Translations under genes and position numbers: made by a program
Assembly: GCA_963741305.1 (NCBI GenBank)
Contig: CAVUHL010000003.1
Location: 992,001 to 1,056,000 of the forward strand
DNA: 64,000 nucleotides
Source of the DNA: DATMER01 sp963741305
Lineage (GTDB): Bacteria > Acidobacteriota > Thermoanaerobaculia > Multivoradales > UBA5704
Reading direction: 5' to 3'
Part shown: positions 1-7,431 of the stretch, in pieces
Layout of the letters: the number at the start of each line of letters is the position of its first letter
How positions within the stretch are numbered: the stretch's first letter is position 1
Notes under the pieces: model-generated
Databases searched by the model: none
Seen by the model: only the letters and a program-made list of their open reading frames with translations
Told to the model about the DNA's origin: nothing

Positions 1-504
1 GACTTGGGTAGCTGCCCGGATGACTTGGGCAGCTGCCCGGATGATTTGGGCAGCTGCCCGGATGACTTGGGCAGGTGCCCGGATGACTTGGGTAGCTGCC
101 CGGATGACTTGGGCAGCTACCCGGATGACTTGGGCAGCTGCCCGGACGACTTGGGCAGCTGCCCGGATGATTTGGGCAGCTGCCCGGACGACTTGGGCAG
201 CTGCCCGGATGATTTGGGCAGTTGCCCGGATGACTTGGGCAGCTGCCCGGATGATTTGGGCAGTTGCCCGGATGACTTGGGCAGTTGCCCGGATGACTTG
301 GGCAGCTGCCCGGATGACTTGGGAAGCTGCCCGGATGACTTGGGCAGCTGCCCGGATGACTTGGGCAGCTGCCCGGATGACTTGGGCAGCTACCCGGATA
401 ACTTGGGCAGTTGCCCGGACGACCTGGGCAGTTGCCCTAAAGTTTCGGGCAGTTGCCCGGAAAGCTCGGGCAGTTGCCCGAATCATCCGGGCTGCTGCCC
501 AAAT
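1..504. repeat. 21-bp tandem array 1 with palindromic units
   Basis: About 24 head-to-tail units of 21 bp, cut by the window start. Each unit is built around the 12-bp palindrome GGGCAGCTGCCC (often GGGCAGTTGCCC), with GACTT before it and GGAT after it. The first 19 or so units are nearly identical. The last four (about 421-504) diverge in the flanks while still keeping the GGGCAG/TGCCC core. Because 21 is a multiple of 3 and the unit has no stop, several frames stay open and would give heptapeptide repeats such as DDLGSCP. I see no ribosome binding site or family resemblance supporting a protein. There are no spacers, so it is not a CRISPR array. Confidence 0.95.
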
Positions 505-542
505 TCATCGAGAAGTGTCCCTGGAAGCCCCTCTTCCCTCTT

Positions 543-565
543 GGGACCGCCGGCATCCTGCCGGC
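543..565 (+). repeat. 23-bp dispersed motif beside array 1
   Basis: The stretch GGGACCGCCGGCATC followed by CTGCCGGC contains an internal inverted repeat (GCCGGCATCCTGCCGGC). It recurs in opposite orientation, with one mismatch, at 58569-58591. Both copies lie just outside a 21-bp array, within about 40-60 bp of its end. Confidence 0.8.
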
Positions 566-644
566 TCTTCCCCGGAACGAAGACCGTCCTCCCACTCGGT
601 ACATCCGCAGCACACCGCCCTGCTGGGATACGATCTCCCTCCAT

Positions 645-1007
645 ATGGCGGTACCCGGAAAGGGCTGGCGGAAGATCTCCGTCGAGGGAAGCGTCTACCA
701 CTGGCGCGCCAACGGACAGGATTGGGGCATTGAGGTGATCGTTGTTACTGAGGGCGCCTTCCACCGAGGGGACAGAGCCCAACAACTGGCGTTCACCCTC
801 GACTACGACCACCTCCAGACACCGCGCGAGGCTGGAGGCTTCGCCCTGAAGCAGCGAGCGGCGGTCGCACCGGAGGTCATCCGCTTGGCGATCGAGCGCG
901 CACTGTCCGCGGAGCCGCCTTTCAGGGGGATTGCCGGAGCGGCAGATGTGTCCCTGAGCCCGCAAGCCGTGGCCGAACTTCAGGTGCGGGCTCGCATTGA
1001 CTCTTAG
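645..1007 (+). CDS. Hypothetical protein, 120 aa
   Basis: Unrecognised small protein. The reading frame stays open into array 1, but the ATG at 645 is preferred. From there the protein begins MAVPGKGWRKISVEG and has a plausible compact N-terminal beta-rich segment (VYHWRAN, WGIEVIVVTEG). The C-terminal half ends in what looks like two helices, with EVIRLAIERAL near residues 80-90. No signal peptide, membrane segment or catalytic motif is visible. It lies alone between the repeat array and the lower-GC island, with about 250 bp of gene-free DNA after it (1008-1260). A gene is likely from codon-position composition, but the function is unknown. Confidence 0.6.
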   Translation: MAVPGKGWRKISVEGSVYHWRANGQDWGIEVIVVTEGAFHRGDRAQQLAFTLDYDHLQTPREAGGFALKQRAAVAPEVIRLAIERALSAEPPFRGIAGAADVSLSPQAVAELQVRARIDS

Positions 1008-1260
1008 CTCTAAGGTCTTCCTGGGGACGCTTCAACTCGCGCCCGCTTCAACATGCACCAGAACCTATTGTGCACCTCTTTCATTCTCGCGGTCTACGCG
1101 ATAGCATTCGGCCATTCATTTACAAGAAACGACATGATGAACATATTGAACTGTGTGGAAAGGGGAATCTGAGCGCTGAGCCGGACGTTACGCTGCCGGT
1201 GAACGCCGAGCCAAGTAGCACCTCACCGAACAAACGATAACTCCATAAGGAGACCTGTTT

Positions 1261-2967
1261 ATGTGCGCGTGCCGGCCCTATATATGGTCAGTGTGCTTGC
1301 TTCTCACCCTCAGCGTTGCATGCACTCCAGAGAAGCCTTCCACAGAAACGAAATCCTTTTTTGTGCGCGAGGAGAAGAAGCCACGCGTCGTGGTTTTTGT
1401 GCATGGCGTTCTAGGTGACCCTCGCGCGACGTGGACCAACATAACAAGTGGAGCGTTCTTTCCTGAACTGCTACCTAAGGATGACACTTTCGACGAGGCC
1501 GACATATTCGTCTATGGCTTTCCATCGCCTAAGTTGGAGGGATCCTACGACATAGACGAACTCACGGAGCATATGCGCCGAAGTCTCGACTTCGCTGGTA
1601 TCACAAAGAACTACGAGCAGATAGTCTTCGTATGTCATAGTATGGGCGGACTAGTGACGCGGGCTTACCTACTCAAATATCGTGACGAAATCGGCGCCAA
1701 AGTTCCGATGATTTACTTTTTTTCCACACCCTCTACGGGCTCATCTATAGCGGCATTCGCTGAGAAGCTGGGCAAAAATCCCCAGTTTGGTGATATGGTC
1801 GACATCGCTGATAATACCTATCTAGGCTCTCAGCAGACTAGCTGGCTTGCCTCAACTTTTCCAAGATCGGTGCGTTCATTTTGCGCTTATGAAGTTCTGC
1901 AGACTTACGGGAAGGTCATCGTTGATAGGACAAGCGCAACAAATTTATGTAATGTACGGCTCGATCCTATCAAAGCGAATCACATCGACATCGTGAAACC
2001 TACTTCATTAGAGGATGATGCGTTCATCGCGTTGAAGCTTGCCTATACGGAGGCATTTGGCGCATCGGGAGATCCTGTGGCTTTGGATCAGCAGTCAATA
2101 CCTAATCTGCTAGCATCATTGCGCTCACCAACTCGTCGTCTAAGCTACATCGTTCGAGAGCCGCTCGACCTTTCGAGTTTGGCAGGTAGTGCGGAGCAGT
2201 GGTATGTGATGAATCTGACGTTTGAGGACGCAGGCGTAATCCGCGTTGGTAACCGTGATCTAAAGCTAGATGTTCGAGGAAAGCTGGTGGCTTCGCAGGC
2301 TGGCATGACCATCTTTCAAGCTTTCCCGGTGGCTAAAGGCGTCGGTGATCGTGGTACTGACGGACCGAAAGGGGCAAACGGCGCGGCGGGCGGCGGGTAT
2401 GGGGACGGGGGCCAGCGCGGCGGTGACGGTGAGCCGGGCCAAAAGGGTGAGGATGGACTTAGTGCTGGCAATGTGGAAGTTGTTCTGCGCGAACTCCCTT
2501 CGAAGGCTTTCCGAATTTCGTTGGTCGGCCAGACTGGCGGTACCGGCGGCGACGGCGGTGTAGGTGGCAATGGTGGCAGAGGCGCTGACGGCCGCCCCTC
2601 TGAGTCAGGACTCTTCGATTGCTCGAAAGGTGGTGGCGACGGCGGCCGCGGTGGTGATGGTGGAAATGGCGGAGATGCCGGTGACGGCGGTGCGTGCGGT
2701 CAAGGCGGGCAGTTTGTCGTAGACGCACCGGACGAAATGCGTCCAGCACTCGTGGCCATGATCAAGATCGACGACACTCGATCTCAGTCAGGGACGTATG
2801 GCAATCCTGGATCTCCAGGTGCGGCGGGCGGCGGAGGTACAATGGGCCGGGGTGGCGGTCACTGTGGTGGCGGCCATGGCGGTTCTGGGGGCAGGGATGG
2901 GAACCCGGGCAGCAAGCCGCAACAGGGGCCTACATTCTGCCCGGCAACTAGCTTGGTTATTCGCTAA
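1261..2967 (+). CDS. Lipoprotein alpha/beta-hydrolase with collagen-like Gly-rich C-terminus
   Basis: Secreted lipoprotein: signal peptide with lipobox LSVAC (Cys21). Residues 41-260 form a lipase/esterase-type alpha/beta-hydrolase: FVHGV oxyanion region, nucleophile motif CHSMGG (Ser127), and a probable catalytic His241 in NHIDIVKP, as in PGAP1/lipase-like proteins. From about 358 to the end the chain becomes a glycine-rich, collagen-like region (GDRGTDGPKG, GGDGEPGQKGEDG), interrupted by a short beta segment at about 403-424 and another at 484-510. A good AAGGAG ribosome site precedes the ATG. Likely role: hydrolysis of an ester or lipid at the cell envelope, with the Gly-rich tail as a stalk or adhesive; substrate unknown. 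Base composition is lower in GC than flanking DNA. Confidence 0.8.
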   Translation: MCACRPYIWSVCLLLTLSVACTPEKPSTETKSFFVREEKKPRVVVFVHGVLGDPRATWTNITSGAFFPELLPKDDTFDEADIFVYGFPSPKLEGSYDIDELTEHMRRSLDFAGITKNYEQIVFVCHSMGGLVTRAYLLKYRDEIGAKVPMIYFFSTPSTGSSIAAFAEKLGKNPQFGDMVDIADNTYLGSQQTSWLASTFPRSVRSFCAYEVLQTYGKVIVDRTSATNLCNVRLDPIKANHIDIVKPTSLEDDAFIALKLAYTEAFGASGDPVALDQQSIPNLLASLRSPTRRLSYIVREPLDLSSLAGSAEQWYVMNLTFEDAGVIRVGNRDLKLDVRGKLVASQAGMTIFQAFPVAKGVGDRGTDGPKGANGAAGGGYGDGGQRGGDGEPGQKGEDGLSAGNVEVVLRELPSKAFRISLVGQTGGTGGDGGVGGNGGRGADGRPSESGLFDCSKGGGDGGRGGDGGNGGDAGDGGACGQGGQFVVDAPDEMRPALVAMIKIDDTRSQSGTYGNPGSPGAAGGGGTMGRGGGHCGGGHGGSGGRDGNPGSKPQQGPTFCPATSLVIR

Positions 2968-2983
2968 CGCTGACAGGAATGGA

Positions 2984-3010
2984 GCCCGCTTCCCAGAGCG
3001 GGCCTTCTTA
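2984..3010 (+). terminator. Rho-independent-like terminator after the lipoprotein gene
   Basis: Perfect 7-bp stem GCCCGCT / AGCGGGC with loop TCCCAG, followed by the pyrimidine-rich CTTCTT. It begins 17 bp after the stop codon of the lipoprotein gene and separates it from the SIR2-HerA operon. Confidence 0.7.
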
Positions 3011-3131
3011 AGTGCTGCAGCATCGTATACTGAGATCGGGTGAACTGTAGGTTTGCCTGCCGGAGTGACGGTCGCGTGAGGTTAGGCAGTACGGCATCCC
3101 CTATCAGCCGAAGCACAGAGGAGCTGTGGGA

Positions 3132-4226
3132 ATGAACGAGGTCGATCCATCTGGTCAACTGCACGTCCTCTCGCAGGCGCTGGCCAATGCAAACACTAAC
3201 CTCGGCTTCCTGCTGGGTGCCGGATGCGGCTGTTCCATTCGGACGGCGAGAGGAACGCCGCTCATTCCTGCCATGGACGAGCTTACGAGTCAAGTGTGCG
3301 AGGCCTTGCACGCATCGGATGTCTCGATTCATCTGGAGTCGCTGGAAAAGCAGTATACGGATGATGGCGATGCGTGCCTGCCCAATATAGAAAAACTCCT
3401 CAGCAGGATTCGTACACTTCGCGAGATATCTGGTAAGCGAAGGATCGACGGTTTGACGGGCGAAGACTTAGAAAAGCTTGACGATGCGATTTGCCGGTCA
3501 ATCGAACGGCTCGTGCAGGTTGACCTCCCCGAGGGGGAAACATCATATTCGATGTTCGCACGCTGGGTTCGTGAGATTGATCGCCACAAGCCGATCGAAA
3601 TCTTCACAACCAACTACGACCTTCTCCTCGAAGAGGCTCTTGAGCGTGAACGAGCACCATTCTTTGACGGATTTGTTGGTGCTCGCGAACCTTTCTTCGA
3701 CGTTTCGGCAATGGAGCTCGACCGTCTTCCGGAACGGTGGACACGCGTCTGGAAGATCCACGGTTCCATCAACTGGCGGCTACGCGCGGAGAGTTCGATT
3801 GTTAGATCTGAGACCGGACCAACGAAGCCACTGATATTCCCGTCCCACTTGAAATATGCTGAGAGCCGCCGTCTGCCATATCTAGCGATGAGAGATCGCC
3901 TCCGGACGTTTGTGAAAGGGCGGGCGGTATTTATCACTTGTGGCTACTCATTCTCTGATGAACACCTGAACGAGGATCTGATGTTCGGATTGACAGCGAA
4001 TCCAGGGAGTGTCTGTTATGGTTTGTTGTTTGGGAAGCTCAAAGCCTACAATCATGCGGAACCCCTCGCGCTTGGGCGGCCGAACCTCAATCTTTTGGCG
4101 GCAGATGGAGGCATCCTCCGGGGACGCCATGTGAACTGGACCACTGAGAGTCCGTTGACGCTCGGCAATTTTGCGGACTTTGGTAAATTTTTGATCACCG
4201 AAGTTATGGGCGATGTGGAGGTCTAA
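3132..4226 (+). CDS. SIR2-family NADase-type protein of a SIR2-HerA defence operon
   Basis: SIR2-like protein of 364 aa. Visible motifs: LLGAGCGCSI (residues 28-36, nucleotide-binding loop), FTTNYD (158-163), WKIHGSINW (207-215, with the SIR2 catalytic-type His210) and a late YSFSDEHLNEDL motif typical of SIR2 domains in defence systems. The family hydrolyses NAD+ on phage infection. The ATG at 3132 is preferred over the in-frame GTG at 3126 because GAGGAG (3118-3123) is 8 nt before the ATG but only 2 nt before the GTG. The stop codon directly abuts the HerA start, so the two are co-transcribed and probably translationally coupled. Function is inferred from motifs and the HerA partner. Confidence 0.9.
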   Translation: MNEVDPSGQLHVLSQALANANTNLGFLLGAGCGCSIRTARGTPLIPAMDELTSQVCEALHASDVSIHLESLEKQYTDDGDACLPNIEKLLSRIRTLREISGKRRIDGLTGEDLEKLDDAICRSIERLVQVDLPEGETSYSMFARWVREIDRHKPIEIFTTNYDLLLEEALERERAPFFDGFVGAREPFFDVSAMELDRLPERWTRVWKIHGSINWRLRAESSIVRSETGPTKPLIFPSHLKYAESRRLPYLAMRDRLRTFVKGRAVFITCGYSFSDEHLNEDLMFGLTANPGSVCYGLLFGKLKAYNHAEPLALGRPNLNLLAADGGILRGRHVNWTTESPLTLGNFADFGKFLITEVMGDVEV

Positions 4227-6086
4227 GTGCCTGCACCGACGGTAATTGGCACAGTCCAAGATGTTAGAGGTTCGACTGTGAGCGTTGTCCTGAACGACGA
4301 AACTGTGTCGGGCCTTACCTTCGTCGACGGGTATGGATACCGGATCGGGCAAGTCGGAAGTTTCGTTAGGATACCTTTGGGCTACGTGGGCCTCTTTGGA
4401 GTCGTTTCACAGGTCGGTGCTGGAGCAGTTCCGGAGAAACTCACCGAAGCGCACCCATTCGGCAATAGGTGGATGACAGTTCAGCTCGTCGGCGAAGGGG
4501 AGAGAGGTGGAAACTTCCGCCGAGGGATCTCCCAATATCCAACAATCGGTGACGACGTTCACCTCGTAACCGAGAACGATCTGCGAGCCATTTATGGGCA
4601 GCCTGAATCCCCACAGTATCTGCAGATTGGTTGGGTAGCGAGCGCTGAATCAATCCCCGCTCTGCTGGATGTCAATCGGTTGGTGAGTCGCCATTCTGCC
4701 GTCGTCGGTGCGACAGGATCTGGTAAATCCACGACTGTCGCCGCCTTGTTAGGTAAGCTCTCCGACCCGGAACGGTACCCCTCAGCTCGTGTTCTACTGA
4801 TCGACATCCATGGCGAGTACGCTTCCGCTCTCCGAGATCGAGCGGCGGTATTTCGGACGACACCTGGACCGAACGAGGATCCACTGTACATTCCATACTG
4901 GGCGCTGACGTTTGACGAACTTGTATCGGTGGCATTTGGAACTCTTGAGGACGCAGGACGCGCCGCGGTAGCCGATATGATAACGGATTTTAAACAGGAG
5001 GCGCTTCAGGCACAACCTGCTGCCGGAGTGACGGCTAGTACGCTAACGGTCGATACCCCTATTCCATTTAGTCTTCACCAGTTATGGCTAGATCTCTACA
5101 AGCGCGAGTATGCGACGTACATTCAAGATCCTAATAAGCCAAAGCAGCAATGGGTGCCTGCATATGAACGAGCTGCAGATGACAGTTTGTATGAAGGTGA
5201 GGCAAACACTGTCACGCCTCCTCGGTATCGTGCTGTCAAGAATGTAAAGGATGATCCTGAAAAAATTCAATACGGCGATAACCCCTTGAATATACGACGA
5301 GCAGTTGGAAATTTGGCAGCCAAACTGCGTGACCCACGGCTATCGTTCCTCTTTCGTCCTGGCGAGTGGTTACCCTCTACGGACGGTAGGACCGAAAGCG
5401 ACATCGATAGCTTGCTTAGAGAATGGCTAGGCAACTCGCGTCCCGTCACTATTTTGGATTTGTCAGGAGTTCCGGTATCGATTGTTAATCAGATTGTTGG
5501 ATGTTTGCTGCGGGTACTATTTGACGCGATCTTTTGGTCGAGGAATCTTGGAGAAGGTGGACGTGAGCGGCCGCTATTGATTGTGCTGGAGGAGGCGCAT
5601 GCCTATCTGAACCGGGACATTGCTCCCACTGCCGCGGATGCAGTTCGGAGAATCGCCAAAGAAGGTCGAAAATACGGCATTGGGGCGATGATTGTAAGCC
5701 AAAGACCGGCAGAGATTGATCCCACCATACTCTCGCAATGCGGGACAATCATTGCGATGAGGCTTGGGAATGACGTTGACCGGCGGCATGTGTCAAGTGC
5801 GGCTTCCGATAATCTTGAGGGGCTCTTCTCAATGTTGCCAATCCTTCGAGTCGGTGAGGCAATAGTAGTAGGTGAGGCAGTGAATTTACCAGTGCGCACG
5901 ATTATTCAGCCTCCCGACGAGGCGCATCTGCCGGACAGTCGTGACCCGAGGGCGGTTGTTCGCGAGGTGCCTGGTGAAGGGTTTGAGGCTCCTGGTGGGT
6001 GGAACCAAGTGAAAGGGCCTGAAGATTACCGTAAGTTGGCAGAAGTGTGGCGACGTCAGAACCCGCAGCCCATTAAAGGTGAGTGA
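4227..6086 (+). CDS. HerA-like hexameric ATPase (DUF87), partner of SIR2
   Basis: HerA/FtsK-superfamily ATPase of 619 aa. The N-terminal HAS-barrel-like region (about 1-140) precedes Walker A GATGSGKST (161-169), LLIDIHGEY (190-198), a Walker-B-type segment LLIVLEEAHAYL, and the C-terminal arginine/sensor region SQRPAEIDPTILSQCG. It starts with GTG immediately after the SIR2 stop codon, with GGAGG at 4217-4221 as ribosome site. In known SIR2-HerA systems the ATPase forms a large complex with the SIR2 NADase and is needed for phage resistance. The middle region (about 240-340) is a less conserved insert. The pair is transcribed together with the KTSC gene downstream. Confidence 0.92.
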   Translation: MPAPTVIGTVQDVRGSTVSVVLNDETVSGLTFVDGYGYRIGQVGSFVRIPLGYVGLFGVVSQVGAGAVPEKLTEAHPFGNRWMTVQLVGEGERGGNFRRGISQYPTIGDDVHLVTENDLRAIYGQPESPQYLQIGWVASAESIPALLDVNRLVSRHSAVVGATGSGKSTTVAALLGKLSDPERYPSARVLLIDIHGEYASALRDRAAVFRTTPGPNEDPLYIPYWALTFDELVSVAFGTLEDAGRAAVADMITDFKQEALQAQPAAGVTASTLTVDTPIPFSLHQLWLDLYKREYATYIQDPNKPKQQWVPAYERAADDSLYEGEANTVTPPRYRAVKNVKDDPEKIQYGDNPLNIRRAVGNLAAKLRDPRLSFLFRPGEWLPSTDGRTESDIDSLLREWLGNSRPVTILDLSGVPVSIVNQIVGCLLRVLFDAIFWSRNLGEGGRERPLLIVLEEAHAYLNRDIAPTAADAVRRIAKEGRKYGIGAMIVSQRPAEIDPTILSQCGTIIAMRLGNDVDRRHVSSAASDNLEGLFSMLPILRVGEAIVVGEAVNLPVRTIIQPPDEAHLPDSRDPRAVVREVPGEGFEAPGGWNQVKGPEDYRKLAEVWRRQNPQPIKGE

Positions 6087-6091
6087 CTTAA

Positions 6092-6301
6092 ATGGAATGG
6101 CATTCGGTCTCATCGTCAACGCTTGAGCGAGTAGCTTACGATCCGAGTTCTATGACAATGATAATTGAGTTCAACAGTGGTACGACATATCAATACTTCG
6201 ACGTTCCTGAGCACGTTTTTAATGAATTGCTCACTGCGGCTTCACCAGGGCAGTATCTAGCTCAGAACATCAAAAGCCTCTACCGCTATGCCCGGATGTG
6301 A
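6092..6301 (+). CDS. KTSC-domain small protein, third gene of the SIR2-HerA operon
   Basis: 69-aa protein matching the KTSC domain pattern along its whole length: VSSSTLERVAYD, then a short strand-rich FNSGTTYQYFDVP, and finally PGQYLAQNIKSLYRYAR. KTSC was named for its occurrence at the C-terminus of some lysyl-tRNA synthetases and is usually a stand-alone domain of unknown, possibly nucleic-acid-binding, function. The ATG is only 5 bp after the HerA stop codon, and an AAAGGTGAG ribosome site overlaps the end of herA. A hairpin follows its stop codon directly. This makes it an operon member rather than a bystander; whether it takes part in defence is inference. Confidence 0.85.
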   Translation: MEWHSVSSSTLERVAYDPSSMTMIIEFNSGTTYQYFDVPEHVFNELLTAASPGQYLAQNIKSLYRYARM

Positions 6302-6318
6302 GGTTGGGTCTCCCAACC
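6302..6318 (+). terminator. Hairpin immediately after the KTSC gene
   Basis: Perfect 7-bp inverted repeat GGTTGGG-TCT-CCCAACC starting at the base after the stop codon. No T-run follows, so termination strength is uncertain, but its position marks the likely end of the SIR2-HerA-KTSC transcript. Confidence 0.45.
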
Positions 6319-6434
6319 CAGGCCGTGCGATTGTTCTATCGCCACCGAGGTACCTACACTGTAACACTAGCCCAGACAGATGGCGTGCGAACGTAAGGCA
6401 CTCCTCGATCTGGGGCGTAAGGAGAATCAGAACA

Positions 6435-6887
6435 ATGCCAAAAGCAGCCAGAACCCTCCTCATCATGACCCTGCTGATGGCTACCTCTGCGGCTGGCCTA
6501 CAGGAGACACCAGCAGCCGAGCCTTCCGTGAACCTGCCCCCGGAACTGGCACGAGTGCTGACGGATTACGAGGCTGCGTGGTCGAAGAAGGACCCGGCGG
6601 CCTTGGCTGGGCTGTTCGCTGAAGACGGCTTCGTGCTGCCAAACGGAGGGACACCGGTGCGCGGCCGGGCGGCGATCCAGAAGTACTACACCGGTCATGG
6701 AGGGCCGCTGTCGCTGCGTGCCCTTGCCTACGCGGCCGAGGGCGGGGTGGGTTACATCATCGGCGGGTACACCGAGACGGCCGGGAAGCCGGACATCGGG
6801 AAGTTCACGTTGACCCTGCGCAAGGGTTCGGACGGGCGCTGGCTCATCATGTCGGACATGGACAACTCGAACCGGCGCCGCGAGTAA
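6435..6887 (+). CDS. Exported SnoaL/DUF4440-type NTF2-like protein
   Basis: 150-aa protein with an N-terminal signal peptide (TLLIMTLLMATSAAG) followed by an NTF2-like cone fold. The order is typical: LARVLTDYEAAWSKKDPAALAGLFAEDGFVLP, then GTPVRGRAAIQKYY, then a sheet ending FTLTLRKGSDGRWLIMSDMDN. Such proteins are ketosteroid-isomerase-like or ligand-binding; the substrate cannot be told. The ATG at 6435 has a purine-rich AAGGAGAAT just upstream and starts the signal peptide, so longer upstream in-frame starts are rejected. GC content rises again here, marking the right edge of the lower-GC island. Confidence 0.8.
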   Translation: MPKAARTLLIMTLLMATSAAGLQETPAAEPSVNLPPELARVLTDYEAAWSKKDPAALAGLFAEDGFVLPNGGTPVRGRAAIQKYYTGHGGPLSLRALAYAAEGGVGYIIGGYTETAGKPDIGKFTLTLRKGSDGRWLIMSDMDNSNRRRE

Positions 6888-6968
6888 CTCACTGAAGAGA
6901 ACTGTGCTCCGAGGGGCACCGGCCTGCGCCCTTTCAGGGCTCTGGAGGTCTTTTGGGGATACGCTTAC

Positions 6969-7013
6969 CTGGGGTTGAAAACCCCAGGCTATATGCCTAC
7001 GCCCCTGCGGGGC
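6969..7013. repeat. Tandem hairpin element between genes
   Basis: Two adjacent perfect hairpins: CTGGGGTT-GAA-AACCCCAG (6969-6987) and GCCCC-TGC-GGGGC (7001-7013). The paired form looks like a dispersed intergenic (REP-like) element rather than a simple terminator. It lies in the 163-bp gap between the NTF2-like and VOC genes. Confidence 0.6.
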
Positions 7014-7050
7014 TGCAGCGCTGTTTAAAAAGCATCAACTGGAGGAACAC

Positions 7051-7431
7051 GTGAGCTACAAACCAGACAATTACACTAGCGTCTCGCCCTACCTCATCGT
7101 CGATGGCGCGAGTAGCACGATCGACTTTCTCAAGAGCGTCTTTGGTGCTGTTGAGCTGCGCCGGTTTCCCGGCGCCGACGGGAAGCTCATGCATGCGGAG
7201 GTCCGGATTGATGACACGGTCGTGATGATCGCGGATGGGGTTGAGGGCTGGCCACCGGTTCCATCTCATGTGCATGTCTATGTCAGCGACGTTGATGCGA
7301 TATACAGAAGCGCCCTTGAAGCAGGAGCGACATCGGTGCAGGAACCGGTGAAGAAGGAAGACGAAGACAAGCGGGGAGGCGTGAAGGATGCCGGAGGCAC
7401 GACGTGGTGGATCTCTACGAGGCAGGTGTAG
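7051..7431 (+). CDS. VOC-family (glyoxalase/PhnB-like) protein
   Basis: 126-aa single-module VOC protein. It opens with VSPYLIVDGASSTIDFLKSVFGA, the PhnB-type signature in which the first strand leads into a helix, and continues with LMHAEVRIDDTVVMIADG and HVHVYVSDVDAIYRSALEAGA. It ends WWISTRQV. Such proteins bind metals or small ligands as dimers and include glyoxalase-like enzymes and antibiotic-binding proteins; no specific activity can be assigned. The GTG start at 7051 has GGAGG 5 nt upstream. The 3' end overlaps the glycosyltransferase frame by 28 bp. Confidence 0.85.
   Translation: MSYKPDNYTSVSPYLIVDGASSTIDFLKSVFGAVELRRFPGADGKLMHAEVRIDDTVVMIADGVEGWPPVPSHVHVYVSDVDAIYRSALEAGATSVQEPVKKEDEDKRGGVKDAGGTTWWISTRQV

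Noticed and set aside
1..504. Array 1 as a CRISPR array
   Set aside because: Units are contiguous with no spacers, the period is only 21 bp, and no cas genes are in the window.
1..738. Open frames through array 1 giving DDLGSCP-type heptapeptide repeats
   Set aside because: All result from a stop-free 21-bp unit; more than one frame is open, no ribosome binding site is seen and the C-terminal part has no protein-like features.
6969..7013. Paired hairpins as a riboswitch for the VOC gene
   Set aside because: Two simple perfect stems with 3-nt loops and no conserved aptamer-like core; a REP-like element or terminator explains them better.
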